Positions 16,501 to 25,487 of a stretch of DNA of 64,000 bases are shown here, one piece after another; the stretch's first letter is position 1, and every line of letters starts with the position of its first letter. The position numbers and the translations under genes were made by a program. Source of the stretch: Kitasatospora sp. NBC_00240 (GTDB taxonomy: Bacteria > Actinomycetota > Actinomycetes > Streptomycetales > Streptomycetaceae). The stretch spans positions 62,001 through 126,000 of the forward strand of contig NZ_JAPEMU010000001.1 in assembly GCF_026342405.1 (NCBI RefSeq), written 5' to 3'. The notes beneath the pieces are model-generated. The model ran no database searches, had not been told where the DNA came from, and was given only the letters and a program-made list of their open reading frames with translations.

Positions 16501-18798
16501 TCATCGGCCGGCCGCCGCTGCCGGGCGGCCGGCGTCGGCGCCCTCCAGCGAGCCGGTGGCGGCCAGTCGGGACAGCGCGGCGCGGAGGAACGGGCTGGGC
16601 ACCTGGAAGCCGCCCTCCTCCCGCAGGGGTGCGGGCCGGCCGGCTTCGGCGGCGGAGGCGGCGGACGCCGGTGCTCCGGCCTCGGAGCCGCGCCCCGCCG
16701 GGGCGGCCTCGTCGGGCCGGCCGCGGCGGGCGGCCGCCGCACGGGCCCGGTCGAGGTAGGCGTCGTCGCCGGTGGCCGCGGTGTCCGCCGCGCCCTGCGG
16801 TGCGGCGGGCGCGGCCGCTGCAGCGGCGGGCGTGGCGGACGCGAGCTGTGTGGCGGCCGGTTCGTCGGACGCAGCGCCGGTTTCCGGTGCCTCGGCCCCC
16901 GGTGCCGGGGTGCCGAGCACCGCGCTGGCGAGCTGGGTCAGCAGTGCCTGCTCACTGCTCGCAGCGTCCGCGCCGTCGGCACCGTCCGGGCCGGGCCGGC
17001 CCGCGCCCTGCGCGCCGCTGCCCTGCGGTCCGGTGCTCTGCGGGGCGACCTGGTCGTCGCTGCGGGCGGCGTCCAGCCAGCGGCGGCGCATCTGCTCCAT
17101 CCGGCGGTCGCCCTGCTCGTGCCGGACGGCCTGGCCGTGGACACCGGAGTCGGTGAGCTCCGACCCCTCCTCGTCCTCCGGTCCGCCCTCGCCGAACCGG
17201 CTGGGCCGGACGAAGCGGTTGCCCTCGCCCTTGCCCCTGCGGCCACCACCACCGCCGCCGCCCGGGTGCCCGCCCGCGTGCGCCCCGCCCGCACCGGCGG
17301 CCGAGGCTCCGGCGCGCCCGGTCCCCGCACCGGCGCCGGCGGCCCCGGCCGCGGCGCCGCGTCCCGAACCCGTCCCCGTGCCGAGGCCGGAGCGCGCGGA
17401 TCCCTCGCCGCCGCCCGCGACACCGAGGCCGGAGCGCGCACCGCCCGCCCGGGCGCCGGAGACCGAGCCGCTGCCGACCCCGCGACCGCCGCCGAATCCG
17501 CCGGCCGATCCCCCGGACGCACCGCGTCCGGTGCCGCCGGCTCCCGGCATGCCGCCGGCGAGGCTCCGCCCGCTCGTTCCCGTGACGCCCCGGCCGGCCG
17601 AGGCGGCGGTGGTCGAACCCGGCGTGAACCGGCTGCCGCCGGCGGACGGCCGCGCCGCGCCGGCGCCGAGGCCGCCCGGCAGGCCCAGGCCGCCGAAGGG
17701 CGACGCCCCGCCGAAGGCCCCGCCGAACGAACCCCCCGCGAGACCCGGTCCCGATCCGGCTCCGCCGCGACCGGTCCCGCTCCACGGGCTCAGTGACCCG
17801 CCGATCCCGCCGGTCGGGTCGAAGCTGCTCTGCGACCCGGACAGGCCCGCCAGGCTGAGGCTCGTGGGGTTCGGCCGGTAGACGGGCAGGTCGGCGCCGC
17901 CCATTCCGATGCCGCCGCTCGACCCGCCACTCGCCCCGCCGCCCAGGCTGCCGGGGGTCGGCGGCTCGAAGGGCTTGAAGGAGGCCAGTTGGGGCCGGTA
18001 GGAGCTGCCGCCCGACCCGCCGACGCCCCCCATCCCGTCCGGGAGCGTGCCCGGCATCCCGCCGGGCACCCCGTCCGTGGCGCTGAAGGGGGAGAACTCG
18101 GCCGCCGGGCCGCCGGGCGGGACGGCCCCGGGGTAGGAGGCCAGGTCCACGCCGTCCGGGCGCTGGAGGGTGGTGGGGTCGAACGCGGCACCGCTCGGGG
18201 TGACCCGGGTCGGGGACGTCGCTCCTTCGCCGTGGCCGCCGAGGGTGGCGACCTGGCCGGCACCGGTCATCCGCTCGATGTGGCCGGCGCTCTCCCGGAG
18301 CATCGAGTCGACGCTGGTCCCGACCTGGCCGACGTAGCGGTTGTAGGTGTCCGCGGCCGTTTTGATGCCCTCGGACTGGGCGATGTCGTCGTGCTTGCCG
18401 GCCGGGTTCTGGTCCATGTAGTCCTTCGCGTACCGGAGTTCGCGAACCATCTCACCCTTGGTCTGGGTGACCGCCTGCTCGGCGCCGCGCAGCGACTGGG
18501 CCATCGCGACCCCGGCGTCCAGGGTGGTGACGGCGTGCGACTGGTCGGTGCCGGCGTACTTGCGCAGGTAGGACTCGAAGCTGTCGGCGGCGCTGCCGGA
18601 CATGTTGGCCATCGCCCGGTTGGCGCTGGCCACGATGGTGCGGACGGCGGGCTCGGCGGCGGTGTTCCAGGCCTCCCAGGCGGCCGCCAGCTCGGCCAGC
18701 AACTCCTCGTTGGCGTTGGGGAACACGATGGCGGAGCCGTGCTCGTTGCTCTGGACGACCTTCAGCACCTCGGCGAGGTCGGACGGCAGCTCGATCAT
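16501..18798 (-). CDS. PPE/WXG100-like protein with long Gly/Ala-rich tail
   Basis: 765 residues. Residues 1-220 are helical and ESX-substrate-like, beginning IELPSDLAEVLKVVQSNEHG, with WEAWNTAAEP and a YAGTD (YxxxD) motif. From about 230 to 500 the chain is Gly/Ser/Pro-rich with many PxGG turns, then a charged segment (GRRGKGEGNRFVRPSRFGEG) and an Ala-rich end. The architecture, an N-terminal export domain plus a low-complexity Gly-rich body, recalls mycobacterial PPE proteins. It lies between two other WXG100-like genes in the same orientation. No catalytic motif seen. Confidence 0.75.
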   Translation of the reverse strand: MIELPSDLAEVLKVVQSNEHGSAIVFPNANEELLAELAAAWEAWNTAAEPAVRTIVASANRAMANMSGSAADSFESYLRKYAGTDQSHAVTTLDAGVAMAQSLRGAEQAVTQTKGEMVRELRYAKDYMDQNPAGKHDDIAQSEGIKTAADTYNRYVGQVGTSVDSMLRESAGHIERMTGAGQVATLGGHGEGATSPTRVTPSGAAFDPTTLQRPDGVDLASYPGAVPPGGPAAEFSPFSATDGVPGGMPGTLPDGMGGVGGSGGSSYRPQLASFKPFEPPTPGSLGGGASGGSSGGIGMGGADLPVYRPNPTSLSLAGLSGSQSSFDPTGGIGGSLSPWSGTGRGGAGSGPGLAGGSFGGAFGGASPFGGLGLPGGLGAGAARPSAGGSRFTPGSTTAASAGRGVTGTSGRSLAGGMPGAGGTGRGASGGSAGGFGGGRGVGSGSVSGARAGGARSGLGVAGGGEGSARSGLGTGTGSGRGAAAGAAGAGAGTGRAGASAAGAGGAHAGGHPGGGGGGGRRGKGEGNRFVRPSRFGEGGPEDEEGSELTDSGVHGQAVRHEQGDRRMEQMRRRWLDAARSDDQVAPQSTGPQGSGAQGAGRPGPDGADGADAASSEQALLTQLASAVLGTPAPGAEAPETGAASDEPAATQLASATPAAAAAAPAAPQGAADTAATGDDAYLDRARAAAARRGRPDEAAPAGRGSEAGAPASAASAAEAGRPAPLREEGGFQVPSPFLRAALSRLAATGSLEGADAGRPAAAAGR

Positions 18799-18931
18799 GA
18801 CGAGTCGCTCTCTTCGGCTGGCCGGCTGGCCTGGGACGGATGAGGGGAGGGGGTGACGGACCGGCCGGGGCCGGGAGCCCCGGTGCCCGACGCCGTGTCA
18901 CCCGTACGGCGGGGCGGATGTGCTGCGGCGC

Positions 18932-18963
18932 CCGGGTGACGTTCGGACCGGGTGACGTACGGA
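18932..18963. repeat. 16-bp tandem duplication upstream of the PPE-like gene
   Basis: Two copies (18932-18947, 18948-18963) differ at one base (CCGGGTGACGTTCGGA versus CCGGGTGACGTACGGA). They lie about 135 bp upstream of the start at 18798 and just beyond the stop of the preceding gene, so they may be a regulator site. Confidence 0.55.
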
Positions 18964-18986
18964 CCGCGCGGGCGGGCCGCCGCCGC

Positions 18987-19541
18987 TCAGATGAGCTGGT
19001 TGTGCGCGCCCCCGGGAGCCGGGCGAGGGATCGGCTCGGTGTCGGTGTCGCGCTCGTTGTAGTCGAGTTCGGGGGCCGTCGGGTCGTGGTAGATGTCCGC
19101 CTGGCCGTGCGGGACGTGCAGCGTGACCGGGTCCTTCTGCGGGATCGGCGGCTCCTGCACCGTGGGCAGGCTCGCCGGGACGGGGGCGGTCTCGCCCCGG
19201 CCCCCGTCCAGGGCCCGCAGGTCGACCGCGCGGGCCTCGTCGGTCGCCCGGTAGCGCTGACACATCAGCTCCAGGTTGGACGCCAGCTGCGCCGAGTTCT
19301 GCAGGTAGCGGCGGACCCCCGCGAAGACCTGCTGCTGGTGCTCGGAGAGTCCGCCGACCGAGGACGTCCCGCCGGTCAGCGACTTGCCGACGTTGTCGGT
19401 CCCGTAGACCGTCGGCTGGATCTGCTTGATCACGGCCTCCAGCCGGGCGGCCGGGGCCTCCAGGTCGTCGAGCATGGTCCGGATCTTCTTGGCCGCAGCC
19501 TCGACCTCGTCGAGGTCGATCTGGAACGACGAACCGCTCAT
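18987..19541 (-). CDS. WXG100-like ESX substrate/chaperone-type protein
   Basis: 184 residues, beginning SGSSFQIDLDEVEAAAKKIR, an ESX-type helical start, then a second helix with QQQVFAGVRRYLQNSAQL. A proline-rich tail contains YNERD, matching the YxxxD/E secretion motif. The length exceeds a minimal 100-residue WXG100 protein because of the tail. It is the first small gene of the ESX-like group after the WD40 gene and shares orientation with it. Chosen start ATG 19541 places the helix at the N-terminus. Confidence 0.72.
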   Translation of the reverse strand: MSGSSFQIDLDEVEAAAKKIRTMLDDLEAPAARLEAVIKQIQPTVYGTDNVGKSLTGGTSSVGGLSEHQQQVFAGVRRYLQNSAQLASNLELMCQRYRATDEARAVDLRALDGGRGETAPVPASLPTVQEPPIPQKDPVTLHVPHGQADIYHDPTAPELDYNERDTDTEPIPRPAPGGAHNQLI

Positions 19542-19562
19542 GGCCGCCCACCCCACTTTCCC

Positions 19563-19621
19563 GGGCGCCGTTCTTGGCGCCCGTCCCCTTCCGCCTCCGG
19601 CCCACTGCGGGCCGGAGGCGG
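19563..19621 (-). terminator. Two hairpins between the WD40 and WXG100-like genes
   Basis: A 7-bp stem (19563-19569/19576-19582) and a perfect 13-bp stem (19591-19603/19609-19621) follow the stop of the WD40 gene at 19657. They probably terminate or attenuate transcription into the WXG genes. Confidence 0.65.
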
Positions 19622-19656
19622 TCTTCGTCACGATCCGAATGCGCCTGCCGCGCCGG

Positions 19657-21951
19657 TCAGAGCGTGATCGCCCCGCCCGGGCCGACCACGTGCAGGCCGG
19701 CCTCGCCGAAGGCGACCGCCAGCGGCAGCCGGTCCAGCTCGGCCTCGTTCAACAGCGTTCCGCTCCCCGCGTGCCAGAGCCGCAGGGTCGCCCCCTGGTC
19801 GCCGGCGGCCAGCAGAACCTCACCGCCCAGGTCCTGGAGGACCAGGCTGCGCACCGGCGACCCGCCGCCGGAGAACTCCCCCGCCGGGCTGCCGTTGCGG
19901 GCGTCCCAGATCCGCAGGGCCCCGTCCGCGCCACCGCCGACCAGCACCTCGCGGGTGTCCAGCAGGCCGAAGGAGAGCGCGGTGACCGGGCCGCGGAGCG
20001 CGCCGACCGGCACGGGGCCGGGGGCGCCGTCCGCGGCGTCCCAGAGCCGGACCGTGCCGTCGGGGCCGCCGGTGGCGAGCGTCGGACGCCCCGCCACCGA
20101 GCCCACGGCCAGCGCCGTCACCCCCGCCGGGTCGGCCGTCAGGCGCAGCAGCGGAGCGCCGCCGAGCGCCTCCCGCACCCGGACGGTGCCGTCGGCGCCG
20201 GCCGAGGCCAACAGCACCCGGCCGTCCTCGTCCGGGGTTCCGACCGCGAGGGCCGAGACCGGCCCGGTGTGCGAGGTCGGGACGGACAGCGGTGCTCCGC
20301 TGCGGGGGTCCAGGCAGCGGACCGCACCGGTGGCGGTGCCGCAGACGACGAGCAGACGTTCGCCGGCCGGGCAGAGCGCCACCGAGGTGACCGGTCCGCC
20401 GTCCGGGGCGGCGGTGTGCAGTTCGGTGCGGGCCGCCGCGTCCCACAGGCGCACGGTGCCGTCGCCGTGGCCGGCGGCCAGCACCGGCCGCCCGTCCAGT
20501 TCGCCGACGGCCAGGGCGTTGACCGGGAAGTCCTGGCCGGCGCCGGGCGCGCAGTCACCGACGGCCGTCCAGGTCATCGGGTCCCAGAAGGTGAGTTGCC
20601 CGCTCTCGTCGCCGGTGACCAGCAGGTCGCGTCCGTCGTGCGGGACGGCGGCCAGGGCGGTGAGCCAGCCGCGGGCCACGGGCCGGCCGTCGAGGGCGCG
20701 GGCGGTGTAGACGTCCCAGGTCCGCACGGTGCCGTCGAGGGCGCAGGAGGCGAGCAGGGGGTCACCGCCGGTGCGCAGGAAGGCGAGGGCGGTGACCGTG
20801 CCGGAGTGCCCGATGAGCTGGGCCAGCGGCTGCCCGGTGGCGAGGTCCCAGAGCCGGACGCTGCCGTCCTGCCCGGCCGAGGCCAGCAGGGCCTGGTCGC
20901 CGAGGCTGAGGACGGCGAGCGCCGTGACGCGGTCGCTGTGGCCCACCAGCAGGTGGAGCTGCTCGCCGGTGGCGGCGTCCCAGACCCGGACCAGGGCGTC
21001 GTCGCCGGCGGCGGCGACCAGGTCGAGGCCGGCGCAGCGGGCGTGGCAGAGGACCGCCGCGCCCTGGCCGGCGACCGGCAGCAGCCCGAGGGCACGGCCG
21101 TCCTCGGCGTGCCAGGCCTGCACCTCGCCCTGGCGGCCGGCCGAGAAGACCAGCGGCACCCCCTGGACGAGTCCGGCGGTCACCGCCTGGGCCCCTTCGC
21201 CGCCGGCGGTGCCGTGCAGCAGTGCTCCGCTGACGGCGTCCCAGACCTGGACGGCGCCGTCCGCGCCGCCGACGGCGAACAGTTCGCGGCCGCCGGCCGT
21301 GCCGAGGGCCAGGGCGGTGGGCAGCACGCCCGCCTCGACGCCGGAACCGCCAAGCGGGTCGGCGCCGTCCAGGGCCACCAGTCCGAAGCCCTGCTCGGGT
21401 TCGGCCAGGGCGTAGGCGGAGCGTCCGCCGACGGTGCCGATCGCAGCGGCGGGCCGGGCGGTGGATCCGGCGTCGGCCGGGTCGATCTCGTCGAGCGCGA
21501 GCAGGACCCCGGGCAGCCGGCCGGCCGCGGCCGGGTCCAGCACCTGCGCGGCCAGCGCCTCCAGGGCCCGCCCCACTCCGGGGACGGGGGCGGCGGTGGC
21601 GTCGTCCCAGCTCGCGTCGCCGTCCGGCAGCAGGCCCACGACGGTCAGCCGGCGGCCGGTGCCCGCCGCGGTGGTGCCGTCGGCCGTGCCGTCCTGGCCG
21701 GGTACGGCGCCGGGCGGGCCCGAACGCAGTGCTCCCAGGACGCGGTTCAGGACGGCCAGATCGAGGCGGCCGGTACGCACCGACCGGGTGGCGCCGACGA
21801 GGGCCTCCACCCGGAGCAGTCCGTCCGCCGCCACCGTCAGCGCGACCCTGCCCGAAGGGAGCTGCGCGCTCCCGTGGACGTACGACAGGCCGTGTACCGA
21901 CGGTACGTCAGTTCCGGCCGCAAAGACCGGAAGCCCGGTTCCCCCCGACAT
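19657..21951 (-). CDS. WD40 double beta-propeller protein
   Basis: 764 residues. After an N-terminal segment of about 190 residues come at least ten WD40 units, recognisable from recurrent VRLWDLATG, VRVWDAATG, VQVWDAVSG, VRTWDVYTA and LRIWDARNG strands with GH/D turns, enough for two propellers. Unlike many actinobacterial WD40 proteins it has no kinase or NTPase domain. Such propellers are scaffolds for protein assembly. ATG 21951 has AGGAGGAG upstream; a TTG one codon earlier is the alternative. Its position ahead of the WXG100-like genes suggests a link to that system, but two hairpins separate them. Confidence 0.88.
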   Translation of the reverse strand: MSGGTGLPVFAAGTDVPSVHGLSYVHGSAQLPSGRVALTVAADGLLRVEALVGATRSVRTGRLDLAVLNRVLGALRSGPPGAVPGQDGTADGTTAAGTGRRLTVVGLLPDGDASWDDATAAPVPGVGRALEALAAQVLDPAAAGRLPGVLLALDEIDPADAGSTARPAAAIGTVGGRSAYALAEPEQGFGLVALDGADPLGGSGVEAGVLPTALALGTAGGRELFAVGGADGAVQVWDAVSGALLHGTAGGEGAQAVTAGLVQGVPLVFSAGRQGEVQAWHAEDGRALGLLPVAGQGAAVLCHARCAGLDLVAAAGDDALVRVWDAATGEQLHLLVGHSDRVTALAVLSLGDQALLASAGQDGSVRLWDLATGQPLAQLIGHSGTVTALAFLRTGGDPLLASCALDGTVRTWDVYTARALDGRPVARGWLTALAAVPHDGRDLLVTGDESGQLTFWDPMTWTAVGDCAPGAGQDFPVNALAVGELDGRPVLAAGHGDGTVRLWDAAARTELHTAAPDGGPVTSVALCPAGERLLVVCGTATGAVRCLDPRSGAPLSVPTSHTGPVSALAVGTPDEDGRVLLASAGADGTVRVREALGGAPLLRLTADPAGVTALAVGSVAGRPTLATGGPDGTVRLWDAADGAPGPVPVGALRGPVTALSFGLLDTREVLVGGGADGALRIWDARNGSPAGEFSGGGSPVRSLVLQDLGGEVLLAAGDQGATLRLWHAGSGTLLNEAELDRLPLAVAFGEAGLHVVGPGGAITL

Positions 21952-22026
21952 CAAGTTCTCCTCCTGGACGGCAGAGCCGTCGCTTCGTCCTCACAGAGCA
22001 CCCCCGTACTCGTTCAAACCCCTGTC

Positions 22027-22593
22027 TCAGCACAGATCCTCTGGCTGCAGGGTGGCATGCACGGCGTCGTGCAGCGTGTGCGTCCGCGAGCTGCGGAACA
22101 GTCCCGGACGGTAGCCCGCGCGCCGGAACCCGATGTACGCGCCGACCACCTGAACGGGCATGTTATCCCTTGCGGCGTACGCGTCAATGCGGCACAGGTC
22201 AAGCTCCTCGAAGCCGAACCTGCAGATCAGTCGCAGGGCGGAGGTGGCCACCTTGAGGCTGCGCGCCTCCGGCAGCAGCCAGATCGAGGCCTCGGCCGCG
22301 CCCTCCGCGGGTCGCAGGTCGACCAGTTCGGCCCAGCCCACCGAAGGCCCGTCCCCGACCACCACCGAGAAGTACGCCGCCCGGTCCCGCGCCCAGAGAG
22401 CGCCGGGCACCTCGGCCAGCCAGCGGCTCGCCGCCGCCACGTCCCGATGGGGGATCACTCCCTGCATGAACTCACGGACCAGCGGATCCCGGGACCCGGC
22501 CAGCACCGTGCCGGCGTCGTCCGCCTCCGGCCGCCGGATGGAGACCTGACCATCCGTCAGCGTGGGTATGGGCAGCGTGCTCAGAAGACGCAT
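22027..22593 (-). CDS. GNAT family N-acetyltransferase (RimJ-like)
   Basis: 188 residues starting MRLLSTLPIPTLTDGQVSIRR. It has the GNAT order of the RimJ/RimL protein acetyltransferase group: RRPEADDAGTV, then EASIWLLPEARSLKVATSALRLICRFGFEELDLCRID, and the IGFRRAGYRPGL end. The usual acetyl-CoA loop GxG is replaced by LLPEARSLKV, so activity may be weak or specialised. ATG 22593 follows GGAAGGGG. Substrate unknown. Confidence 0.78.
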   Translation of the reverse strand: MRLLSTLPIPTLTDGQVSIRRPEADDAGTVLAGSRDPLVREFMQGVIPHRDVAAASRWLAEVPGALWARDRAAYFSVVVGDGPSVGWAELVDLRPAEGAAEASIWLLPEARSLKVATSALRLICRFGFEELDLCRIDAYAARDNMPVQVVGAYIGFRRAGYRPGLFRSSRTHTLHDAVHATLQPEDLC

Positions 22594-23121
22594 CACCAGC
22601 CCCTTCCCTGCGCCGAGGGCACCTAGGAGACCACCTCTACGCGCGCAGATCAAACCGGCCCCGAACCGCCCGAACACCCGTCCGGAGCCCCTCGAACCCG
22701 CCGGTAGCCTGGCCCGAGGCCCCCGGGCAACCCGGGAGACCCTTGCCGAACTTTGCCAAGAATTTGCCGTACAGAGTGAACAGCACGGCAACTCCACCCC
22801 GAACCGACACAACCGCCCCGTCACAGACCCACGGGCCCGGCGCCCGACCGGCGAGACTGCGGAGGCGCCACAAGGACGGAGTGCCGGGAGCAGCGGTATG
22901 AGATCCGATACGCCGTCACCGCGGCGACGGCCGTCCGCCCCACCGCTCTGCCCCCCGATCCGCAGCGGCTCGGCGAGCTCGAACGGGTCGACGTTCCACT
23001 CCCCCGGGCCGATCGGCCCGGCGAACCCGGCGAACCCGGCGAACCCGGCGAACCCGGCGAACCCGGCGCCCCACCGTGATCCCTGTCGGCCCAACGCGGC
23101 AAACCCCCGCCGGAATCGGAC
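22594..23121. other. Gene-poor stretch with a 9-bp tandem repeat
   Basis: About 530 bp without a convincing gene on either strand. It holds five copies of GCGAACCCG at 23021-23065 and a locally AT-richer part (22740-22790) with three TTGCC boxes at 22743, 22753 and 22764, about one helical turn apart. Open frames exist, but they encode only repeat-like GFA runs with no family resemblance. It probably contains the promoter of the GNAT gene. Confidence 0.55.
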
Positions 23122-23529
23122 TCAGGACAGCCGGCCGGACGCCTGGAGCAGGTCGAACACCATCCGGTCCACCGCCGAGACCCGCGCACGATCGCCGTAG
23201 CCGAACCAGGCCAGCTCCGCGATCTCGCCGGAGGGGACCAGCGGACCGGCGACATCGGCGGTGTAGCAGATCATCCGGAACTCGGTGCGTCCGTCCGAAT
23301 CCCTCCGCGTCTCGAAGGTGCCGACATGCACCATCGTCGCCGTGTCGACGCGGGACCGGAGTTCCTCGTCGATCTCGCGTGCCAGGGTCTCGGCATCGGA
23401 CTCGCCCGGCTCCCGCTTCCCACCGGGGAAGTAGAAGACCTCCACCCCGCGGGTGCGCGCAACCAGTACCCGACCCTCACGCACCAGGACCCAAGCCACC
23501 TTCTCGGGGACGAACTCCACCCTCTCCAT
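23122..23529 (-). CDS. Nudix hydrolase
   Basis: 135 residues with a complete Nudix box, GGKREPGESDAETLAREIDE followed by EL, in which the catalytic REIDEEL glutamates are present. These enzymes hydrolyse nucleoside diphosphates linked to another moiety and often sanitise oxidised nucleotides. ATG 23529 gives the usual short strand before VAWVLVREGRVLVART. It is followed by the PAP2 gene region but about 80 bp apart. Substrate not predictable. Confidence 0.9.
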   Translation of the reverse strand: MERVEFVPEKVAWVLVREGRVLVARTRGVEVFYFPGGKREPGESDAETLAREIDEELRSRVDTATMVHVGTFETRRDSDGRTEFRMICYTADVAGPLVPSGEIAELAWFGYGDRARVSAVDRMVFDLLQASGRLS

Positions 23530-23612
23530 CTTCGGAGCGTAACCGTCCGCACCGGCGCGACAGCAGGGCCACGGCCCGGCGCACGGGGGCTCCGGTGGTG
23601 CGGTCCGGCCGC

Positions 23613-24371
23613 TCAGATGCTCCCCCGGTCGCCCTGGTCCGCGGGCCCGGTCGGCGCTTCGGTCGCCCGCTGCGTCCGGCGGAGGGTCGGCAGGATCACC
23701 GCGAGGCAGAGCGCGAACCAGCCCACCGCGAGCAGCCAGCCCCCCAGCACGTCCAACGGCCAGTGCACACCGAGGTAGACCCGGCTGAGGCCGACGGCCG
23801 CCGCCACCACTCCGAGCAGCAGCGCCAGCGGGACGGCCAGGCGGCGCCGGACCGTGCGAAGGACGGCCCAGGCCAGCAGGCCGGCCGCGAGTGCGCCGGT
23901 GAAGGCGTGACCGGAGGGGAAGGCGTAGCCGCTCGGCGAGGCGACGACCCAGTCGGCGGCCGGCGGCCGCGGCCGCGCGAAGAGCAGCATCAGACCCCTG
24001 CGGAGCAGTTGCCCCACGGCCAGCACCAGCGCCGGACCGCAGATCCACCAGATCCGCCGCCGCACCGGTTCGACGCCCCGTGCCAGCAGGACTCCCGCGG
24101 CTACCGCGGCGGCGTACGGGGGGAGGCCGGTCCCCAGGTCGGTCACGGCGCCCGCGACGCGCACGGCCCACCCGGGACGGTGCGTCACGGCCCAGTCGTG
24201 CAGCCACGACTCGGCCGGGAAGGGCCCCCAGCCGTGCAGGGCGAGCAGGAGGGCCAGTACGCCGAAGGCGGTCAGCGCGATGCCGGCGGTGAGCACGGCG
24301 GCGCGCGGCGAGGCCGGGGGCGAGGTCGGGGGCGGGGGCGAGGCCGGGGGCGGGCCGCTGGGCTGGGGCAT
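23613..24371 (-). CDS. PAP2 family membrane phosphatase
   Basis: 252 residues with six membrane segments and the three PAP2 signatures: a K/RxxxxxxRP-type stretch ending FARPRPP, PSGHAFTGA, and SRVYLGVHWPLDVLGG with the catalytic histidines. It dephosphorylates lipid phosphates such as undecaprenyl pyrophosphate or phosphatidate at the outer membrane face. The N-terminus is Pro-rich. A dyad at 24415-24432, about 45 bp upstream, probably controls it. Confidence 0.92.
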   Translation of the reverse strand: MPQPSGPPPASPPPPTSPPASPRAAVLTAGIALTAFGVLALLLALHGWGPFPAESWLHDWAVTHRPGWAVRVAGAVTDLGTGLPPYAAAVAAGVLLARGVEPVRRRIWWICGPALVLAVGQLLRRGLMLLFARPRPPAADWVVASPSGYAFPSGHAFTGALAAGLLAWAVLRTVRRRLAVPLALLLGVVAAAVGLSRVYLGVHWPLDVLGGWLLAVGWFALCLAVILPTLRRTQRATEAPTGPADQGDRGSI

Positions 24372-24414
24372 CCGCGGAGGGCCTCTCGTCGCCGGGCCGC
24401 TGTCAGATCCATAC

Positions 24415-24432
24415 GTCTACATCATTGTAGAC
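24415..24432. promoter_or_regulatory. GntR-like operator upstream of the PAP2 gene
   Basis: Perfect 7-bp arms GTCTACA and TGTAGAC around TCAT. The minus-strand TACAAT inside it fits a -10 box. The neighbouring gene upstream encodes a FadR-type GntR regulator, whose family binds GT-N-AC-type dyads. The regulator-operator link is inferred. Confidence 0.6.
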
Positions 24433-24511
24433 CGACGGCACGGCCGTGGATCAGCACCGACCTGCGCGGACCCGGGCCCGGCGGGCCGACCCACCGGGCC
24501 CGGCACCCCGG

Positions 24512-25219
24512 TCAGTCGTCGCGGCCGGCCTGGAGGGCGCCGAGCATCAGCCGTTCGGTCTCGGCCAGGTACGCCTCGGCGGCCGTCCCGGCCCGGGCGG
24601 CCCGGCCGTCGGCGACCGCCGCGACCACCGGGGCGAGCCGGGCGGCGGCCGCGGCCGGATCCTCGAAGGGGGCCCGCAGGGCGGCCCGGACCGGGAGGTA
24701 GGCGTTGAACAGGGTGTTGGTGAGCAGCAGGTAGACCCGGTTGCCGGTGGCGCGGGCGAGTTCGCGGTGGACCTCTGCCTCGGCGAGCTGGGCGGCGTCG
24801 CCGTCGGCCGCCGCGGCGACCTCGTCGAGCAGGTCCCGCAGGCGCCGGGCCTGCCGGTCGGTGCGGCGCTCGGCCGCCCGGCGGGCGATCAGGGTGCCGA
24901 TGTGGCGGCGTACTTCGAAGATCTCGGTGAGCCAGCCGCGGTCGCGGGCGGCGAGCATCGGGAGCAGGTCCGCGCCGCCGAGCCGGAGGAAGTCCCGGAC
25001 CCTGGTGCCGATGCCGTGCCGGGTGCTGAGCAGCCCGGCCTGTTCGAGCCGGGAGAGGGCGTGTTTGAGGGTGGTCCGGGTGACGCCGTAGCCGGCGGCG
25101 AGGTCCCGTTCGGGTGGCAGGAGTTCGCCGGGGGCGTGGGTGCCGCCGAGGATGTCGTCCCGCAGCCGGTGCTCCAGGACGTCGACCACGGACTGGCGGG
25201 CGATGATCTCCACGGGCAC
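24512..25219 (-). CDS. GntR/FadR family transcriptional regulator
   Basis: 235 residues. N-terminal winged helix ILGGTHAPGELLPPERDLAAGYGVTRTTLKHALSRLEQAGLL, then a FadR-type helical effector domain (FCD/FadR C). GTG 25219 is chosen because AGGAGA lies 6 bp upstream; an earlier in-frame start lacks one. FadR-type proteins respond to acyl-CoA or organic acids. The dyad just downstream, ahead of the PAP2 gene, is a plausible target. Confidence 0.85.
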   Translation of the reverse strand: MPVEIIARQSVVDVLEHRLRDDILGGTHAPGELLPPERDLAAGYGVTRTTLKHALSRLEQAGLLSTRHGIGTRVRDFLRLGGADLLPMLAARDRGWLTEIFEVRRHIGTLIARRAAERRTDRQARRLRDLLDEVAAAADGDAAQLAEAEVHRELARATGNRVYLLLTNTLFNAYLPVRAALRAPFEDPAAAAARLAPVVAAVADGRAARAGTAAEAYLAETERLMLGALQAGRDD

Positions 25220-25388
25220 GGACGGTCTCCTCGGTCGCGGGGTGCGGCGGCCGCCGCTCCGGCGCCCGCCGTCGCACCGGTCGTGGCGCTGTCCGGGTGG
25301 CTCGGCCACCGGTGCCCGGAGTCAAGCCGCTGGCGGGCCGGCCGTCAAGCACCGGCCGGGCACACCGCCGGGGCGGGCGGCCGGGCGC

Positions 25389-25422
25389 CGTCCGGAGCGC
25401 CCGGTGAGGGGCGCTCCGGACG
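25389..25422 (-). terminator. Terminator hairpin downstream of the DUF3103-like gene
   Basis: Perfect 14-bp stem (25389-25402 with 25409-25422) and a 6-nt loop, 60 bp past the stop of the minus-strand gene at 25482. Confidence 0.75.
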
Positions 25423-25453
25423 GGCCGGGGTCGGCGCCGGCCGACGGTCGGAG

Positions 25454-25487
25454 CCGCTCGACCGTCAGAACCGCTCGACCGTCAGAA
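25454..25487 (-). repeat. 17-bp tandem repeat at the gene end
   Basis: Two identical 17-bp copies of CCGCTCGACCGTCAGAA (25454-25470, 25471-25487), with a third partial. The second contains the stop codon of the DUF3103-like gene, so the repeat duplicates the stop region without altering the protein. Confidence 0.65.

Noticed and set aside
19426..22626. A long plus-strand open frame over the WD40 gene
   Set aside because: The minus strand encodes a coherent WD40 protein there; the antisense frame has no domain.
22743..22768. Three TTGCC boxes spaced 10-11 bp, resembling a SARP heptamer array
   Set aside because: Short, low complexity and not near a SARP gene; kept only as a note in the gap.
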